A DNA stretch of 64,000 bases from Berberis thunbergii (taxonomy: Eukaryota; Streptophyta; Magnoliopsida; Ranunculales; Berberidaceae), in assembly GCA_003290165.1 (NCBI GenBank), contig QNQO01001831.1:1-64000 (forward strand), in the 5' to 3' direction. Under the pieces are notes generated by a model. The model was not told the DNA's origin. It saw only the letters and a list, made by a program, of their open reading frames with translations, and ran no database searches. A program made the translations under genes and the position numbers. Position 1 is the stretch's first letter, and each line of letters begins with the position of its first letter. This document shows, piece by piece, positions 11,601 through 23,230 of this stretch.

Positions 11601-12166
11601 TGATACATAAAAATGGTCACATCCTTGAGCCATACACGTGTCATGATGATCTTGAAGAACCACAAGCCCCAACGTCAGTCCAACACTATTTCGACCCAAG
11701 CGATTCTAAGCCCCCCTGATATAGTCTGCCAGACAAACCTGAACTCTTACAACATACTAGGCCCACACGTCTAACAACTATCCTCAATACCCATAACTAC
11801 AACAGCTATTTGCTTCCAACTAGGAAGCAAATACCAGAGTACATTCTACGTAGGGAAACTTTCTCCTACAGATTGCTCTTGGATTGGGAACTATCTCTCG
11901 CGTATCTTGGAGCACGGGGCTAACAGGGAACTTCCTTCCTACAACACAACTTCTAATTAGAGAAGGATCTCCACGAAGATCTAATTCCTAAACTACGCCT
12001 GCGATGACCTGGTAGAACCAAGACTCCTGCACTATAAATAAGACATGGGGATGGTAACCTAAGGTACGCTTCAGATTTCCTGTTTACATCATTACGCCTT
12101 CCTCATATCCCTGTCTAACTTTAGCATCGGAGTGACATTGGCCACCACAAGGTGGTTCGTGGCTCA
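11601..12166 (+). repeat. 3' LTR of the Tat-like element
   Basis: It is homologous to 3672-4266. Against the 5' LTR it lacks about 40 bp around ACTTAGGCAAGTATCTCAAG and has many point differences, so the insertion is not recent. Similarity ends at GGCTCAC (12161-12167), beyond which the flanks differ. Confidence 0.8.
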
Positions 12167-13600
12167 CGTGCATTACTTGTGCATGTTAGTAGGTCAGCAG
12201 GATAAGGTCAAAGCAAGGAGCAGAAATCGACTGCATCAACTTGTATATGAACTAGTGTCGCTAGCACTATATAAAGTGGGTCATGATATTTGGGTCAAAA
12301 TCAGCCAAAATTTTCAATTAAATAATTTCAATTTTTTGAAATAGCGGGAGTAAAATTTCCTTAACTCTCATGTCCCTCTAAATATAGACTTTGAGGACTT
12401 TGTTTGAATGTGGCTTATGACATGAAATGCATTTGACATTTTTTTTAAATGCATATTTTGAAATTTTAAGCGTTTTTATTTGTCATTAGTTTTATTTTGA
12501 AAAAGGTATATTTTTAAATGTTAAGTGTTGGTAATGATCATTTGTAAAATGTAAACTAATTTTTTTGAGGTGCAAGCCTAGTTTACACTAAAAATACTAA
12601 TTTTTTTAGTCAAACTCATTTAAATTAACATCGATTGAATGTTTGGGGTCTTTGTTTGAATATTCATTAAATGTTCGTTTGTTTCTATGAAAAATATTAT
12701 ACTTGCATGAAAATATTAAAAATATTACATGTTAATAATAAAATACATATTTTGAAATTTTAAGTATTTATACTGATCATTGGTTTAGTTGGAAAGATCT
12801 TCAAAATTGCATTTTAAACGATACGAAGATTACTAAAATTTGACAACTATGAAAATAGGTATGATAATTTTCATTTTTAAAAAAGAAAAACAAATTACTT
12901 TATCTCTCCGCCACATATACATTCCTCAAACTTTTTTCACAATTTTTTCATTTTCTTTGCCCGTCTACATATTTTATATTTACAAACATGTCATTATAGA
13001 AAAATTAATCTCAACACAGTCCCAACTTTCAATCTCGGTCATCTTTTATCTGCACTCTAAATTGTAATATGGATAATAGACATTGATCTTTTTTAAGGGA
13101 TTGACCAATCCTATAAATCACCTCAATGACTTTTCTAAAAAAAAAAAAACCAACCCAGTCACTTCAAAATGAAAAGATTATGTAACCCATTCTTTCAACA
13201 AAACTCAGGCTCCAAGTGTGGCTAAATTGCTCCAAATTTATCTCGAAATAAATTGATTAAGCAAATTGAAATGGAAATTTTTTAACAGACCTTGTGTATG
13301 AGTATCCCCATGCAAGGCATCATTGTGTGAACGTTTTTTATGTTTAAATACAATTTGAGATAAAAAAGAGATGGTGACTACACAAAGATTTATTTTGTTC
13401 CATCCATAATCGAAGGCACTCCATAGCACTCGATCTAATCAAGCAGACCTACTATATTTCTCTAATTCTTCCAAGTGTTTAATTTCATTCTTTCTTCATT
13501 TTAACTATATTATAAGGGGAATACTTTGCATGTCAAAATATCTCCCACAAATATCTAATCTAAGATCTTACCTTAGTGCAAATATCTAAGATCTAATTGA
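12167..13600. other. AT-rich intergenic DNA, nothing recognised
   Basis: There are long A and T runs and no coherent reading frame with family character on either strand. The stretch 13604-13815 that follows is a copy of a local repeat. Confidence 0.5.
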
Positions 13601-13603
13601 AAG

Positions 13604-13815
13604 TGTGAGGTATGCTATGATACCCACGAATAGAACATTGACACTAGGCTAACATCGACTGAAAAGGGTGAATAACCACTTTTGGAAAATCAAAATTGTT
13701 TCGAAAACAAGCGAAATTATTTGACTTCGAAGTTTTTCGCCTAAACTTATTAAAAGCTTATGTTGTGACTCAAGATGAGTCAACAACAAAGTTCAAAATT
13801 TTAAGTGACTCACTT
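13604..13815 (+). repeat. Third, partial copy of the inverted-repeat family
   Basis: GAAAGTGTGAGGTATGCTAT, the ACACTAGGCTAA block and TTTGACTTCGAAGTTTTTCG match 16903-17000 on the plus strand and the reverse complement of about 38900-39110. It therefore belongs to the same repeat family as the two large arms, in the orientation of the left arm, but holds only a small part. Confidence 0.7.
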
Positions 13816-13875
13816 AAAAGCGTACACCAAATGAAAAACCATTTGCAAATTCCCCCAAGAAAATAGAAAACATAA

Positions 13876-14241
13876 GGCAGTGACTTTTTGGCACCACCAT
13901 TTAGACTCTTTGGCACCACAACTTGCTTTTTGACACTACTATTTTTTTCCTTTCTTTTCTCTAGAGAACAAGAACAAGAGCATCATCGTTCTCGCCCATG
14001 CCCTGCCGCTAGTCACCTTTGCCCCTTAGAAATAAAAAGGGAGAAGAGAAAAAAAGTATAGAAGATGATAGAAAGAAGGTCGGGCGGCCAACGGAGGTGT
14101 CAAAAAAATAGAGTAGAGAATAAAGGGTTAAAGATAAAAAAATGTTTTAGAATGGTGTTGTCACATAGTAGGTTCAAAAACCAAAAACAATTGGGTGGTG
14201 GTGTCAAAAAGTCTAAATCATGGTGTCGAAAAGTCATAGCC
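13876..14241. mobile_element. Mutator-like MITE, 366 bp
   Basis: The unit begins GGCAGTGACTTTTTGGCACC and ends with the inverse of GGCTATGACTTTTCGACACC. The terminal inverted repeats, about 50 bp long with mismatches, share ATTTAGACT and GACACCACCA/GGCACCACA blocks. It is flanked on both sides by the 9-bp direct repeat AAAACATAA (13867-13875 and 14242-14250), the target duplication size of Mutator-like elements. The inside holds no coding sequence. Reading frames here are incidental. Confidence 0.8.
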
Positions 14242-14250
14242 AAAACATAA

Positions 14251-15850
14251 TTTGTTGTTAAAAAAGTCAAATGACATGCAGCATATGCCTTTTTATATCC
14301 TAAATACCTTTATTACTAAGAATCAAAATCATCAATTCTTGATGTGTCAAGGCTAATTAGACCATTTACTAGTAATCAATCTGAAAGAGGATTGAAACTT
14401 TGAGATTGCTCATGTCAGACCTCATCCAATCAAAATGATTGATGCACTTAAATTTTTTACCAAAAAAAAAATTTGAATCTAGCCCATACCAATAAATGTT
14501 TTAGAAAAAAACCTAATATTTTCAAGTTCCTATTTTACCCTTATGTCTCCCTTACTAATAAACAAGCCAACAAATCTCATTTTCTAAAAAGCCAACAACA
14601 AATAGCCTGTCTACTATGTTTGTGAAGCAAAGAGATGAGCAAGTGGCTATGGGTCATGGTGGTGCTCGAGATCCAGCATTGCAAGCGACGGTGGGTCATG
14701 GTGGTACTCGAGATTTGGTTAGGTCACCAGACCTCTTTTTTTTATCTTTCTATATCTATCTCATGATGGGTTTTTTCTCTATTTTCTACGATGGTCTATT
14801 TTTTATTGGTGGAGGGTAGAGAAGGTGGTAGTAGTGGATGAAGGCGGACGGTGGTGGTGTGGTGGTCTATTTTAGTTGGTAGGGGAGATTCTGGTGATTG
14901 TTGTTAGATATGTTATCTGATCTAATTGGAGGTTGAGAAGGGTGGAGGTGATTGTCTGATTGGAGGGGAAGATGGTTATTGGTGGTGGTTGCATTCTAAA
15001 TTGCAGTGGGGCTGAGATGGGTGGTGGTTTGCAATATCAAAATTGCAGTAGATGGAAATGGGTGGTGATTGCAATTTCAAAATTACATTGAGTTGAGATG
15101 GTGGTGGTCTGCAAATTTGAGTTTACAGTAGGCAAAAGTGGTGGTGCTATGATCTGTATGGAGGTGGTGACCAACTGGCGTGGACCCATCGTCATAAGGA
15201 AGCTAGGTTGGTGTTGGCTGGTGGTGGTAGCAATAGTTAAATGATGGTGGTAGAGAAAATGGAAAATCAAAATCTCCCAAATTTGAGTAAGGGAAAAAAT
15301 TGAATTATATAAAGTATTGAAAGATGAAGTCAAAGTCGACGGAGGTAAAATCTAAAAAGATTGTTTAAATCAAAGTTTTTGTATATAATTTGTTCCAAAT
15401 CAAATTAAAATTAAAATTAAGTTGGAACAAGATTTTTTCCTAAAAAAATTAAAAATTAGGGCTCTAGCCCAATTCCATTTTTCTTTATTTGAGAAATAGC
15501 TATACATTGATTGAGGAGAGTCAATGGTTATTGATTAATGGTTCGTGAGTTAACATTTCTTTTACTTTACCAAATCTTATTGCCTCAACTTGGGTAAAGA
15601 ATTTATTTATTCAAGAAGTAGTTTTGCGTTGACTAAGGAGAGTCAAGGCTTATCAACTGATGGTTATTGAGTATCTTGAAAAAAAGGTTGCAGTTTGAGG
15701 TTTCTTCTTTGCTATGAGGATTGAATTGGTGTATTATTTTGACATTAAATTGTTGTGGTAGAATTGCTTTGGTTCAGAGTTCCTTTTGAAATTTGCATTA
15801 CTCAGTTTTCAAATGTTGTTATTTTTAAATGTTTGAATTTGGTAGATCTA
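14251..15850. other. Intergenic DNA with GGT-rich and short direct repeats
   Basis: Two near copies of GGGTCATGGTGGTRCTCGAGAT sit at about 14652 and 14693. From 14820 to 15250 the strand is rich in GGTGGT triplets with loose repeats of TTGCAATTTCAAAATTRCA. At 15494-15545 and 15617-15665 a degenerate repeat with GAGGAGAGTCAA/AAGGAGAGTCAA occurs twice. No gene was recognised. Confidence 0.5.
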
Positions 15851-15854
15851 ACGC

Positions 15855-17495
15855 TTTTCTTTTATGCATTTTCTCATCCATGTTTGATAGCCCCTTCATT
15901 ATTCCATAACATTCAATCTATCATTCATTAACTAAGTTCTTAACAATTTAAGAGTTTCCCGAATTCATTGGCTTTGGTTTGACCTATTTCATAATCTCCT
16001 CATCTATTTTTCGTATTTTTATTTTTGCGGGCTCATAGGTCAGCTTGATTGTTTTTTCTTTAGAGATTAGCAATGGATAAGACATTGACGATCACAATTA
16101 ACTGTTGGGTTTGGTAGCATCTTGACTAGATCATAAGTCTAGATATTTGTTTGCGCTCCAAGTTGAAAAGATGGCGTATCAACTTTTTATAAAGCAGTAC
16201 AATATTATGACCCCATTTATCAAAGGTTTACTAATATGACCTACACTCTCTTGACTTACACCATACTCTTTTTTTTTAACCATTACACTCTTTCTCTCAT
16301 ATGACTTTCTTCAACCTGCTCATCTCACTTCAACTATTCATCCATAGATTTTTTATCAATGGACAAGTAGGAGTTCTCATTTTAATGTAGGAGCTACCCT
16401 ATCTCTCCAACAAACAACCAATATCTCATAAGTAGTGAGTTTCAACATTCATCTATTGTCCTCTTTTTCTTTCCATTTCTTATCCTTCTGAAATTCACAA
16501 ACGATTTCAATAGTGTTGTTAATCAAACTCTCTAATTTTTACTAAAAGGTGGATTTTACCACAAGTGGTAATTTAGTGGCTCGTGATTTGGCGAGACTCT
16601 AATTTGAAATGTTAGCAAAATGTGACATCCCGGTGATACCTGAGGAGACAAAACATGTTGAACAATAACATAATCTGCTAAAATGGGCGAATGTTTTGGT
16701 GGGAAAATATTATGGGTATCATCGAGTGTCAGGTTTTGTTTTCCTTAGGGAACTCAAACCTCAACTGTTGCTTAGCTATCATCTCGAATTTGAAGTTTAT
16801 CTATTGAATTTGATTTAAATTCAGTTTCGCGCAAATAAATTCATAGATTGGGTTCTTGGAGAAGGTCAATGGCTGGTGGATAAAGAGATTTTGAAAGTGT
16901 ATTGGAAGTGTGAGGTATGCTAAAATACTTACTAAGAGTGCACTAACACTAGGCTAATCTCGACTAGAAGGGTGAAGTCACATTTCGAACAACCAATTAA
17001 AACCATTTGCAAAGACCCCTAAATAAATCCTAAGCATGCAACTTTGACATACAACCAATATATCAATGCAAATATGACTTAACAAAGCATGCAAGATAAA
17101 GTAAATAAAGTCATGAGGAGAAAAAAGAAAACCAGAAAAAGAACACCTATATAACAAGGTTAACCTAAGCTAGAGTTTAATTAGCTCCGATCAGTTACTT
17201 CCACAGTGAAATGGGCTCACAAGCGTCAAGTATTTATTGTGAAATCAAAGGAGAAGTCCACTTTCAGTCAACATTCCACAATCTCACGAGGTCTAATAAT
17301 CGCGCTCTTTTGAGACTTACGACACAAATCAAGTGTTTTACTCAGCGAGTCATACAAATACCTTGGAAATCACCAATGAGATGCACCACAACCAAGTCTT
17401 ACAAATGTGTGCTTGGGATTCCGAAAATACACAAGACTTACCAAAAGCAAGGATAACACCATTATGGAATGCAACATAACCAAGTTTTACCACCT
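15855..17495 (+). repeat. Left arm of a large inverted repeat
   Basis: It pairs with the reverse complement of 38858-40790 plus 19725-20155. Matching anchors are TTTTCTCATCCATGTTTGAT (15880) with 40760, AATTAACTGTTGGGTTTGGT (16098) with about 40535, GGCGAATGTT (16685) with 39310, CTAATTAGCTCCGATCAG-type sequence (17180) with about 20035, and GGAATGCAA (17466) with about 19750. Identity is moderate, with many indels, so the arms are old. At about 17040 the arm carries the uninterrupted counterpart of the CACTA-1 target site. Confidence 0.85.
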
Positions 17496-19724
17496 ATTTG
17501 GGAACTCTTGTGACACACGACCAAGAACGCACACAACATGAAAGGGAGTTTAGGCAAAGCTAACATTCAAAGGGATTCTTGTTTTTAGTGACACTCGTTC
17601 ATCGGATTGAAAGGCTTAAAAACTCTTTTATATTCACCCCTTCACTCAATAAAAGATGGAATCATCACTCAAGGATGAGATGAAGTTGTAGAAGGCTCAA
17701 CAACTCTCCAAATGAAGCATATACCAGTATAATGCTCTCTTCAACTTTTCTTCCTCCCTTCTCTTTAGATAACCAAATAACTGATTATGAAAGGAAGAGC
17801 TTCTTTCTAAAACACCATAGATATCTCAAAAAGGGTATGGGTTTTGAGTGGGTCAATGAATCTCTTGAAGCAAAGGTCAACTAGGGGATAAAACGATGGC
17901 TTCACAATTTTTTTAGCAATAGAGATGTCTCAAAGAGAATGAACTTGACCCATATTTATAGGCTCGGTTGGAGAGCGTGAAAGTTAACTTCACTTGCATC
18001 ATCAGTTCTTTTTCAAAATGGCTCTTTATGTTTTCAAAATGGTCACCGGCTGAAGTTGACTTCTCAAAGGGTGAAGTCAACTTTGCCTGCCTTGAACAAC
18101 TTTTTAAGACAAAATCTTCCTCCTTTGTCACATGCCTTTGTACTTGACATGGACATCTCATTTTAGCACATAGGTAAGTCTCAATAGGGAATATCCTCAA
18201 GAAATCATCCATCTTCATGTAAAAGGATAACACAAATTTAAACTTTGAACTTTGGCTATCAAATATTTTGCCTTCAAATAGCTTTTGGCAGTTAATTTGA
18301 ATTTTAGACATCCATTAGCTATTTTGGCTAGTCTTGATCTTCGTGGCTTTGACTTGTCTTCATGAGTTGACTTCAATCTTCTTGTCTTTTGACAATGGTC
18401 GTCAGGACTTAGAAAACCTTGAAATGGTGTTTACAAAACATAGACCTAATCCCAATCATTCGATATATGATTTATATTTTTACATTCTTTTGACATAATT
18501 CGCAAAATCATTTTCACTAATCTATTCTAATCTGTATGACCTATTGTTGCGAATGTGCACACTCGGTCTAAATGCTTCAAACTCGTCCAGTGCATGTTGA
18601 GTTTGTAGTTTTTTTAGTTGCTCAGTTATGCACTCGATCTGCGATTGCACTTAGCAGGTGTCACATGTGGTCCCTACAATATTGACACTAAACATTGAGA
18701 AGAAAAGCCCTAATTTTTTACATTAAAATAGAAAAATTAAATAAATAAATAAAAACATGTGTTTTTATCCTAACATTCAATTCCTGTTTTTATTAACATA
18801 TCTAACACATCACATAGGCATTCTAGTACCTAACATCCTTCATATTTGACAAAATTACCAACCCTAAACGGTACTAAGTTTTCTTATTATCAAAAGTAGA
18901 GTTTTTATTAAGATTTTTTTTGTTTTTTTTTTTAATGAGAAGTAAGGTCGTTTCTTACTAACTTCGACTCTTATTCAAGCTCTGTGAAAAACTCATTTAG
19001 AAGTTTTAACTTCTGTCAAACTCCAAATTCTAACTTCTCAATATAAGCAAAGGCTCCTAAGACTATTAACAAACCAAATACCATTAAGATATCACAAAAC
19101 TACTCAAACTTATTCATAAAGTTAACACATTACTACATTTACCAACAAAAAAATCTAAGAACATGCTAATATCAACTCTATCAATTGAATAAAGAGAGTG
19201 AGAAAGTGAGATCGGTAGAAAATGGACAGTAGGAGAAAACACACAAATACAACTTTAGCGTTTTCCTATGCAAGTTGTTCATCATCTTGGCTCTTGCAAT
19301 TGTGATTCAATTGATACTCTTGCAAATCTTCACAAAATTCCCATTCTTCAACCTTATCTTTTTCAATCGTTCATTCTCTCACAGATGAGGAGGGTTTCCT
19401 CATCTCTTTACCCTAGTTTTTTTTTTGAAACATAAATATATTAAAACTAAGGAAAAGAATCCCTGAAATAAGTATAGCTAAGTTTAGCCAAGTTGTGCGC
19501 TTGGACATTTTCCAAGCGACTATTATAAGTTACAGTCCAATCCCTGGCAATAGTAAGGCATCTATGAATATTGCAAAAAATATGAATCCAAGCCCAATCA
19601 ATAAAAAACATAGGATAATACTAAACCCAGATAAGAGATGTTTCCATATTATAAAGTTCAATTACTAATAATATGAATTGATATATCCTTAATGGTTGCC
19701 CTTGCAACATCACTAACCATTTGA
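17496..19724. other. Spacer between the inverted-repeat arms
   Basis: About 2.2 kb of AT-rich DNA without a recognisable gene. Features seen are AAGTTGACTTC/GTGAAGTCAACTT blocks near 17985-18085 and a poly-T tract at 18920-18935. Reading frames on both strands are short and unlike any family I know. Confidence 0.5.
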
Positions 19725-20155
19725 TAAGACTTGGTTGTATTGCATTCCATGATGGATTGATCCTTGGCCATTTGATAAGTCATGCGGAACACGAACATAA
19801 GCCTAAGTGATATCCCAGGAATCTGAAGCACGTGTCTGCAAGAGTTTGTTGTGGTAGCACCATGGTGTTGTGTAAGACTCGTAGAGCAAAGACCTTGGTT
19901 GTGTCGGTAAGTCTATTAGGAATGCGACAATTAGACCTTGCGAGGTTGTGAAACGTTGATTGAGTTGGAATTCTCGTGTGATCAAGTAATAAAGACTTGA
20001 AGCTTCTGAGTCATTTCCAATGAAGAAGTAACTGGTCGGAGCTAATTAAGTTCTAGCTTAGGTGAACCTCGTTATCTTAGTGTTCTTTGTCTGGTTTTAT
20101 TTATTGTCGCCATGTTAAGTTGTCTTTACAATGATATATTGATTGTATGCTCAAC
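19725..20155 (-). repeat. Right inverted-repeat arm, part before CACTA-1
   Basis: It is the reverse-complement counterpart of about 17040-17495, including GATCGGAGCTAATTAA-like (20036) and CTAGCTTAGGT (20052) blocks. It is cut at 20155 by CACTA-1 and continues at 38858. Confidence 0.85.
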
Positions 20156-20179
20156 CACTACACCAAAAGGGCATTTTAG

Positions 20180-20425
20180 CTACACCGAGCTGGCCACGGT
20201 TCTAAACCGTTGGTGTGTTTGCCACGGCCAAAAATCGTAGCTACAAGTACCAACGGCTTCAAACCGTGGGTAAAAAAAACCTGGCCGCGGTTTAAAACCG
20301 TTGGTATCTTTGGCACGGCTAAAAATCGTGGCTATTAGTAGCAACGGCTCCAGACCGTGGGTATTATTCGCAATGGCACAAAACCATTGCAACAAAAAAA
20401 ATTAGGAACGGTTCTAAACCGTGGC
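20180..20425. repeat. Left subterminal repeat array of CACTA-1
   Basis: About ten copies, in both orientations, of the half-sites (G)CCACGG and ACCGTGG(C), often joined as ACGGTTTTAAACCGT or a variant. In CACTA elements such arrays are the binding sites of the TNPA-like protein. Spacing is about 20-35 bp. Confidence 0.85.
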
Positions 20426-22250
20426 TACATGAAAAGCTAAAAAAAAGAGGGCGGGGTATTTTGGCGCTCGACCTTCCCTCCATTCGACTTCGATCGACAA
20501 AGAGAAGCTCCCCTCCACAAACCCTCCACTCGACATCGTCTCCTTCCCTGCTCCCTCCCTCGACTTCCCTGCTCCCGTCCTTCCCTGCTCGCTCGACTTC
20601 CCTGCTCCTCCCTCGACTTCAATCGACTTCCCTCAACTTCAAAATCGATCAGCCACTGCAACCGAACAAGTACTCTCTCTCTCTCTTTTATTTCTGATGA
20701 AATTAGGGTTCGATGATTTTTTTTATTTATGTTTGACCTAACTAGCATGAAACTTAAAAGGTGGAATCAATCTCCTTTTGGCAATATTCTTATTCTTATA
20801 AAAAATGCCAAAATATAAAATTGTTTATATGTCTCATTGATAATGAAGCTGGCCTAAATAGCACAAGTTGATTTCTGATAGAGTTTAAAAGTAGTGTATA
20901 CAATTGGGTTGAGTGGGGTTTCATTTTAAAGCTTTATGGAAAAACTAGGTTTTATTGTGATGGAATTGAACCGGATAATCAAACTTTTAAGAGAATATCT
21001 TTGGCTTTCTATTCAGATGTTATGAATGAATCAAAGTGAATCAAAAGAATCAAAGATGAAAAATATTGAACTTTGGAGGAAAAAGTTATCATACATGAGT
21101 TTGATAGAAATGTGAATGCCAACGTTTTTTTTTCTTTTGAGTGTTTGGTCATTCTCAATTAAGTGGCTTGATTTACTCATTGACGAGATTTAGGTGAATG
21201 AGTGTATTGGGGCGGGGCGGATAACGTCATCCGTGACGGAGTGGTTTTTTGTTTTAATAAAAAAATCGACGGTTTTTCCTGCGGATTCGAGTACCAACAA
21301 ATTCTTGGAGGAAAAAGTGCTTTTTTTTTGGGTGGTGGGTTGGAGGAAAGCAATGACTATTTGCTAAAACTACAAAAATATAAAGTGAAGGAGTGGAATA
21401 TGAATAAAAATAAATTAGTCGATGTATGAGAATGGCATTGTTCACTATTGTTAAAGTGGATGAACAAAATTGTTTTCCAAAGGCAATTAAGGTTTTAGAG
21501 CATCTTTAGTAGCAAATTTTAAACCAGTCACTCAAATCGCAAAATAAGGTTTGTTCTAATTTTCATTAAGGGTTTGTTTGGTTGGTCATTTTTCATTTGA
21601 AATGGAATCCACTTTCCATATCACGTAATGTTCCATTGTTTGATTGTGTATTTAACGACGGGAAAAATAATCATATATCTAACTAGTTTTCTCATCTCTC
21701 ATGAAAAACTAAATCTTTGGTCTCATTCCAAAATGGAATCCTTGAAAAAAGTTTCAATTCTTGTGTATTTTCTATCCTTCCAAACAATCCCAAAAAAATG
21801 TGACCTTGCCATTATGATGGTTGCTCGAAGAAATAAAACCCATCAACTCTACCACACAATACCAATAAATTGTGAATAGCATTTTGACTCTAGCATTCTT
21901 ATGAGCCGTCTCCTAAGACCCTAAAAAATTTAGGGCATGTTTGGTTGCTTAATGGAATAAAGTTGATCACTGTAATGGTAATGTCCATTACAATGGTTAA
22001 AGTCATTCATGTGTTTGGTTTGGCATAAAATTGGTGTAATGAGAATGACTATTACAAATTTCATAATAATGGGCATTCTTTTTCAACACTCTATGAATGT
22101 CCATTGTAATGGTCAACCCTTTATTAATTTGTTTGATTTGCCCTCCTTACCTAATATAGATGCCTATTTACCCATCATAAATCTAAAATTCATGGTTTGT
22201 AATTGAGGCATGACGGTAAAGACACAAATCATTCTCATTTCTATTTCCAT
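20426..22250. other. Left internal non-coding part of CACTA-1
   Basis: 20450-20660 is a C-rich leader-like stretch with repeated CGACTTCCCTGCTCC and CTCGACTTC. It is followed by a (CT)n run at 20672-20686 and ATGAAATTAGGGTT, and may be the promoter and 5' leader of the transposase transcription unit. 21570-21795 has short ends GGGTTTGTTTGGTTGG / inverse of GGGATTGTTTGGAAGG and may be a small hAT-type MITE. A similar GCATGTTTGGTTGC start occurs at 21934. No coding sequence was recognised. Confidence 0.5.
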
Positions 22251-22289
22251 TCTAACACTAACAGACAAGTGAAGTTGGGCAAGTTTATA

Positions 22290-22560
22290 TGCTATTAGCA
22301 GTCTGTAAAGCAGTTCTGTTAGGTGCTCTGTTAACTCAGAGTGTTCTGTTATACTTACTGTTAGTCACTGTTAGTGTTAGGTCTGTTGCTATAAATAATA
22401 GACTAGCAAGGGAAATAACATTCATTCATTTCTGTAATAACTGAGTACAATTGAGCTTTGCTCACTGAGGAGAGTGGCAATCTCGAATACTGCCTTTACA
22501 TTTCAATCCTTCCATTGTAATTTTTACAGAAGCATTCAATACAAATAATCAAGTTTGCAG
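22290..22560 (+). repeat. Possible solo copia-type LTR
   Basis: TGTTAGGTGCTCTGTTAACTC, then repeated CTGTTAG, CTATAAATAATAGA as a TATA box, and a TAATACAATTGAGC-like stretch 50-60 bp on resemble plant copia LTRs. Exact ends and a target duplication could not be found. Confidence 0.35.
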
Positions 22561-22601
22561 AATCAGTCTTCATTGATTTGTTCGACTTTCTTTGGTTGTT
22601 C

Positions 22602-22720
22602 TTGCCTTGAATGTGTCTTGCCAGGTTACAAAACATCCAGAAATTCATCCACTCTGACCTTGGTACTGAGAGTGCACTGCTTGATTCTCCAATTCTGCAG
22701 AAACTTCATCACAAAAAGGT
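22602..22720 (+). pseudogene. Unrecognised exon-like piece
   Basis: Between a CTTGCCAG acceptor-like site and an AAAAAG/GTCAG donor-like site there is an open stretch of about 30 codons reading NIQKFIHSDLGTESALLDSP and ending in QKLHHKK. The composition and splice-like borders suggest a captured host exon, in the same orientation as the transposase. I do not recognise the source gene. Confidence 0.35.
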
Positions 22721-23094
22721 CAGTTCATAACAGAATGTAATTAGCTAGGTTTGTACTCATCAGGAGATGTGTGTGATCTTCAATTATTATTATTGTTATT
22801 ATTTTCTTCTTCAAGATTGGTAGCTAGGTTGCTTAACTTAATTAACTGAGTTAGGAGATGAGCAGGGTAATTTGATGAACGAGTAATTAATTAAATGGGC
22901 GTTCAGGGAAATGTTATTATGACTGTCCCTACCCTTAAACTCTAGTCAACCACTCATCTCTTTGTTCTTCATTTCATTTCTCTTTTCTTTTTGGTCATTC
23001 TCAGCTATGGCCTTGCATGTAGGCTCAGAATGTATGGTGCAGCCAAGGATGACTTGCCGACAACTGTTTATGGGCTTCTCTAATCTTCTTTGAA

Positions 23095-23230
23095 TCTATG
23101 AAGAGTGGATCAGTAACTGAAGTTGGCAAGTTGTCTTTGGCTACATTTTTCCATTCAGCTTGTCATGCAAGTCCTGTGCTGAAAATAATACTTGCATTCA
23201 AGGAGTTCTTCAAAGGCATGATTTATGGTT
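23095..23230 (+). pseudogene. Possible captured exon, weakly GLTP/ACD11-like
   Basis: The frame MKSGSVTEVGKLSLATFFHS, followed by ACHASPVLKIILAFKEF, is open to a TTCAAAG/GCATG border. The order H-(S)AC-x-x-SP-x-L-x(4)-AFK is reminiscent of the start of the glycolipid transfer domain of ACD11-like plant proteins. The match is weak and could be wrong. Upstream and downstream sequence adds nothing recognisable. Confidence 0.25.

Larger units (their letters stand above)
3672..12166 (+). mobile_element. Ty3/gypsy element, Tat-like, non-autonomous
   Basis: Two direct repeats (3672-4266 and 11601-12166) that start TGATAC and end GGCTCA bound an 8.5-kb unit. Inside, in order, are gag, a gag zinc-knuckle-like region and an aspartic-protease-like region of the type found in plant Tat/Ogre/Retand elements. 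These are followed by a long non-coding stretch with a 128-bp tandem array and then an ORF on the opposite strand. No reverse transcriptase, RNase H or integrase motif could be found in 6490-11600, so it could only move with help. Base composition is visibly richer in G+C than the flanks. No matching 5-bp target duplication is seen (ACCAA on the left, CGTGC on the right), which suggests rearrangement or decay. The Tat assignment is by gag similarity and architecture, not by RT. Confidence 0.75.

Noticed and set aside
3672..12166. Placing this element as a full autonomous Tat/Ogre element
   Set aside because: No reverse transcriptase, RNase H or integrase motif could be found in any frame.
17913..18311. 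132-codon minus-strand open frame
   Set aside because: No recognisable motif, AT-rich, and it lies in the spacer of the inverted repeat. Judged a chance frame.
20437..20748. Open frames on both strands in a C-rich stretch (SRASREGREQGSRGREQG-like and its opposite)
   Set aside because: Low-complexity products of repeated CTCGACTTCCCTGCTCC. It is more likely an untranslated leader of the element.
21570..21800. Possible hAT MITE with GGGTTTGTTTGGTTGG ends
   Set aside because: As a separate finding: terminal repeats are short and no 8-bp target duplication could be matched. It is kept only as a remark in the interval description.
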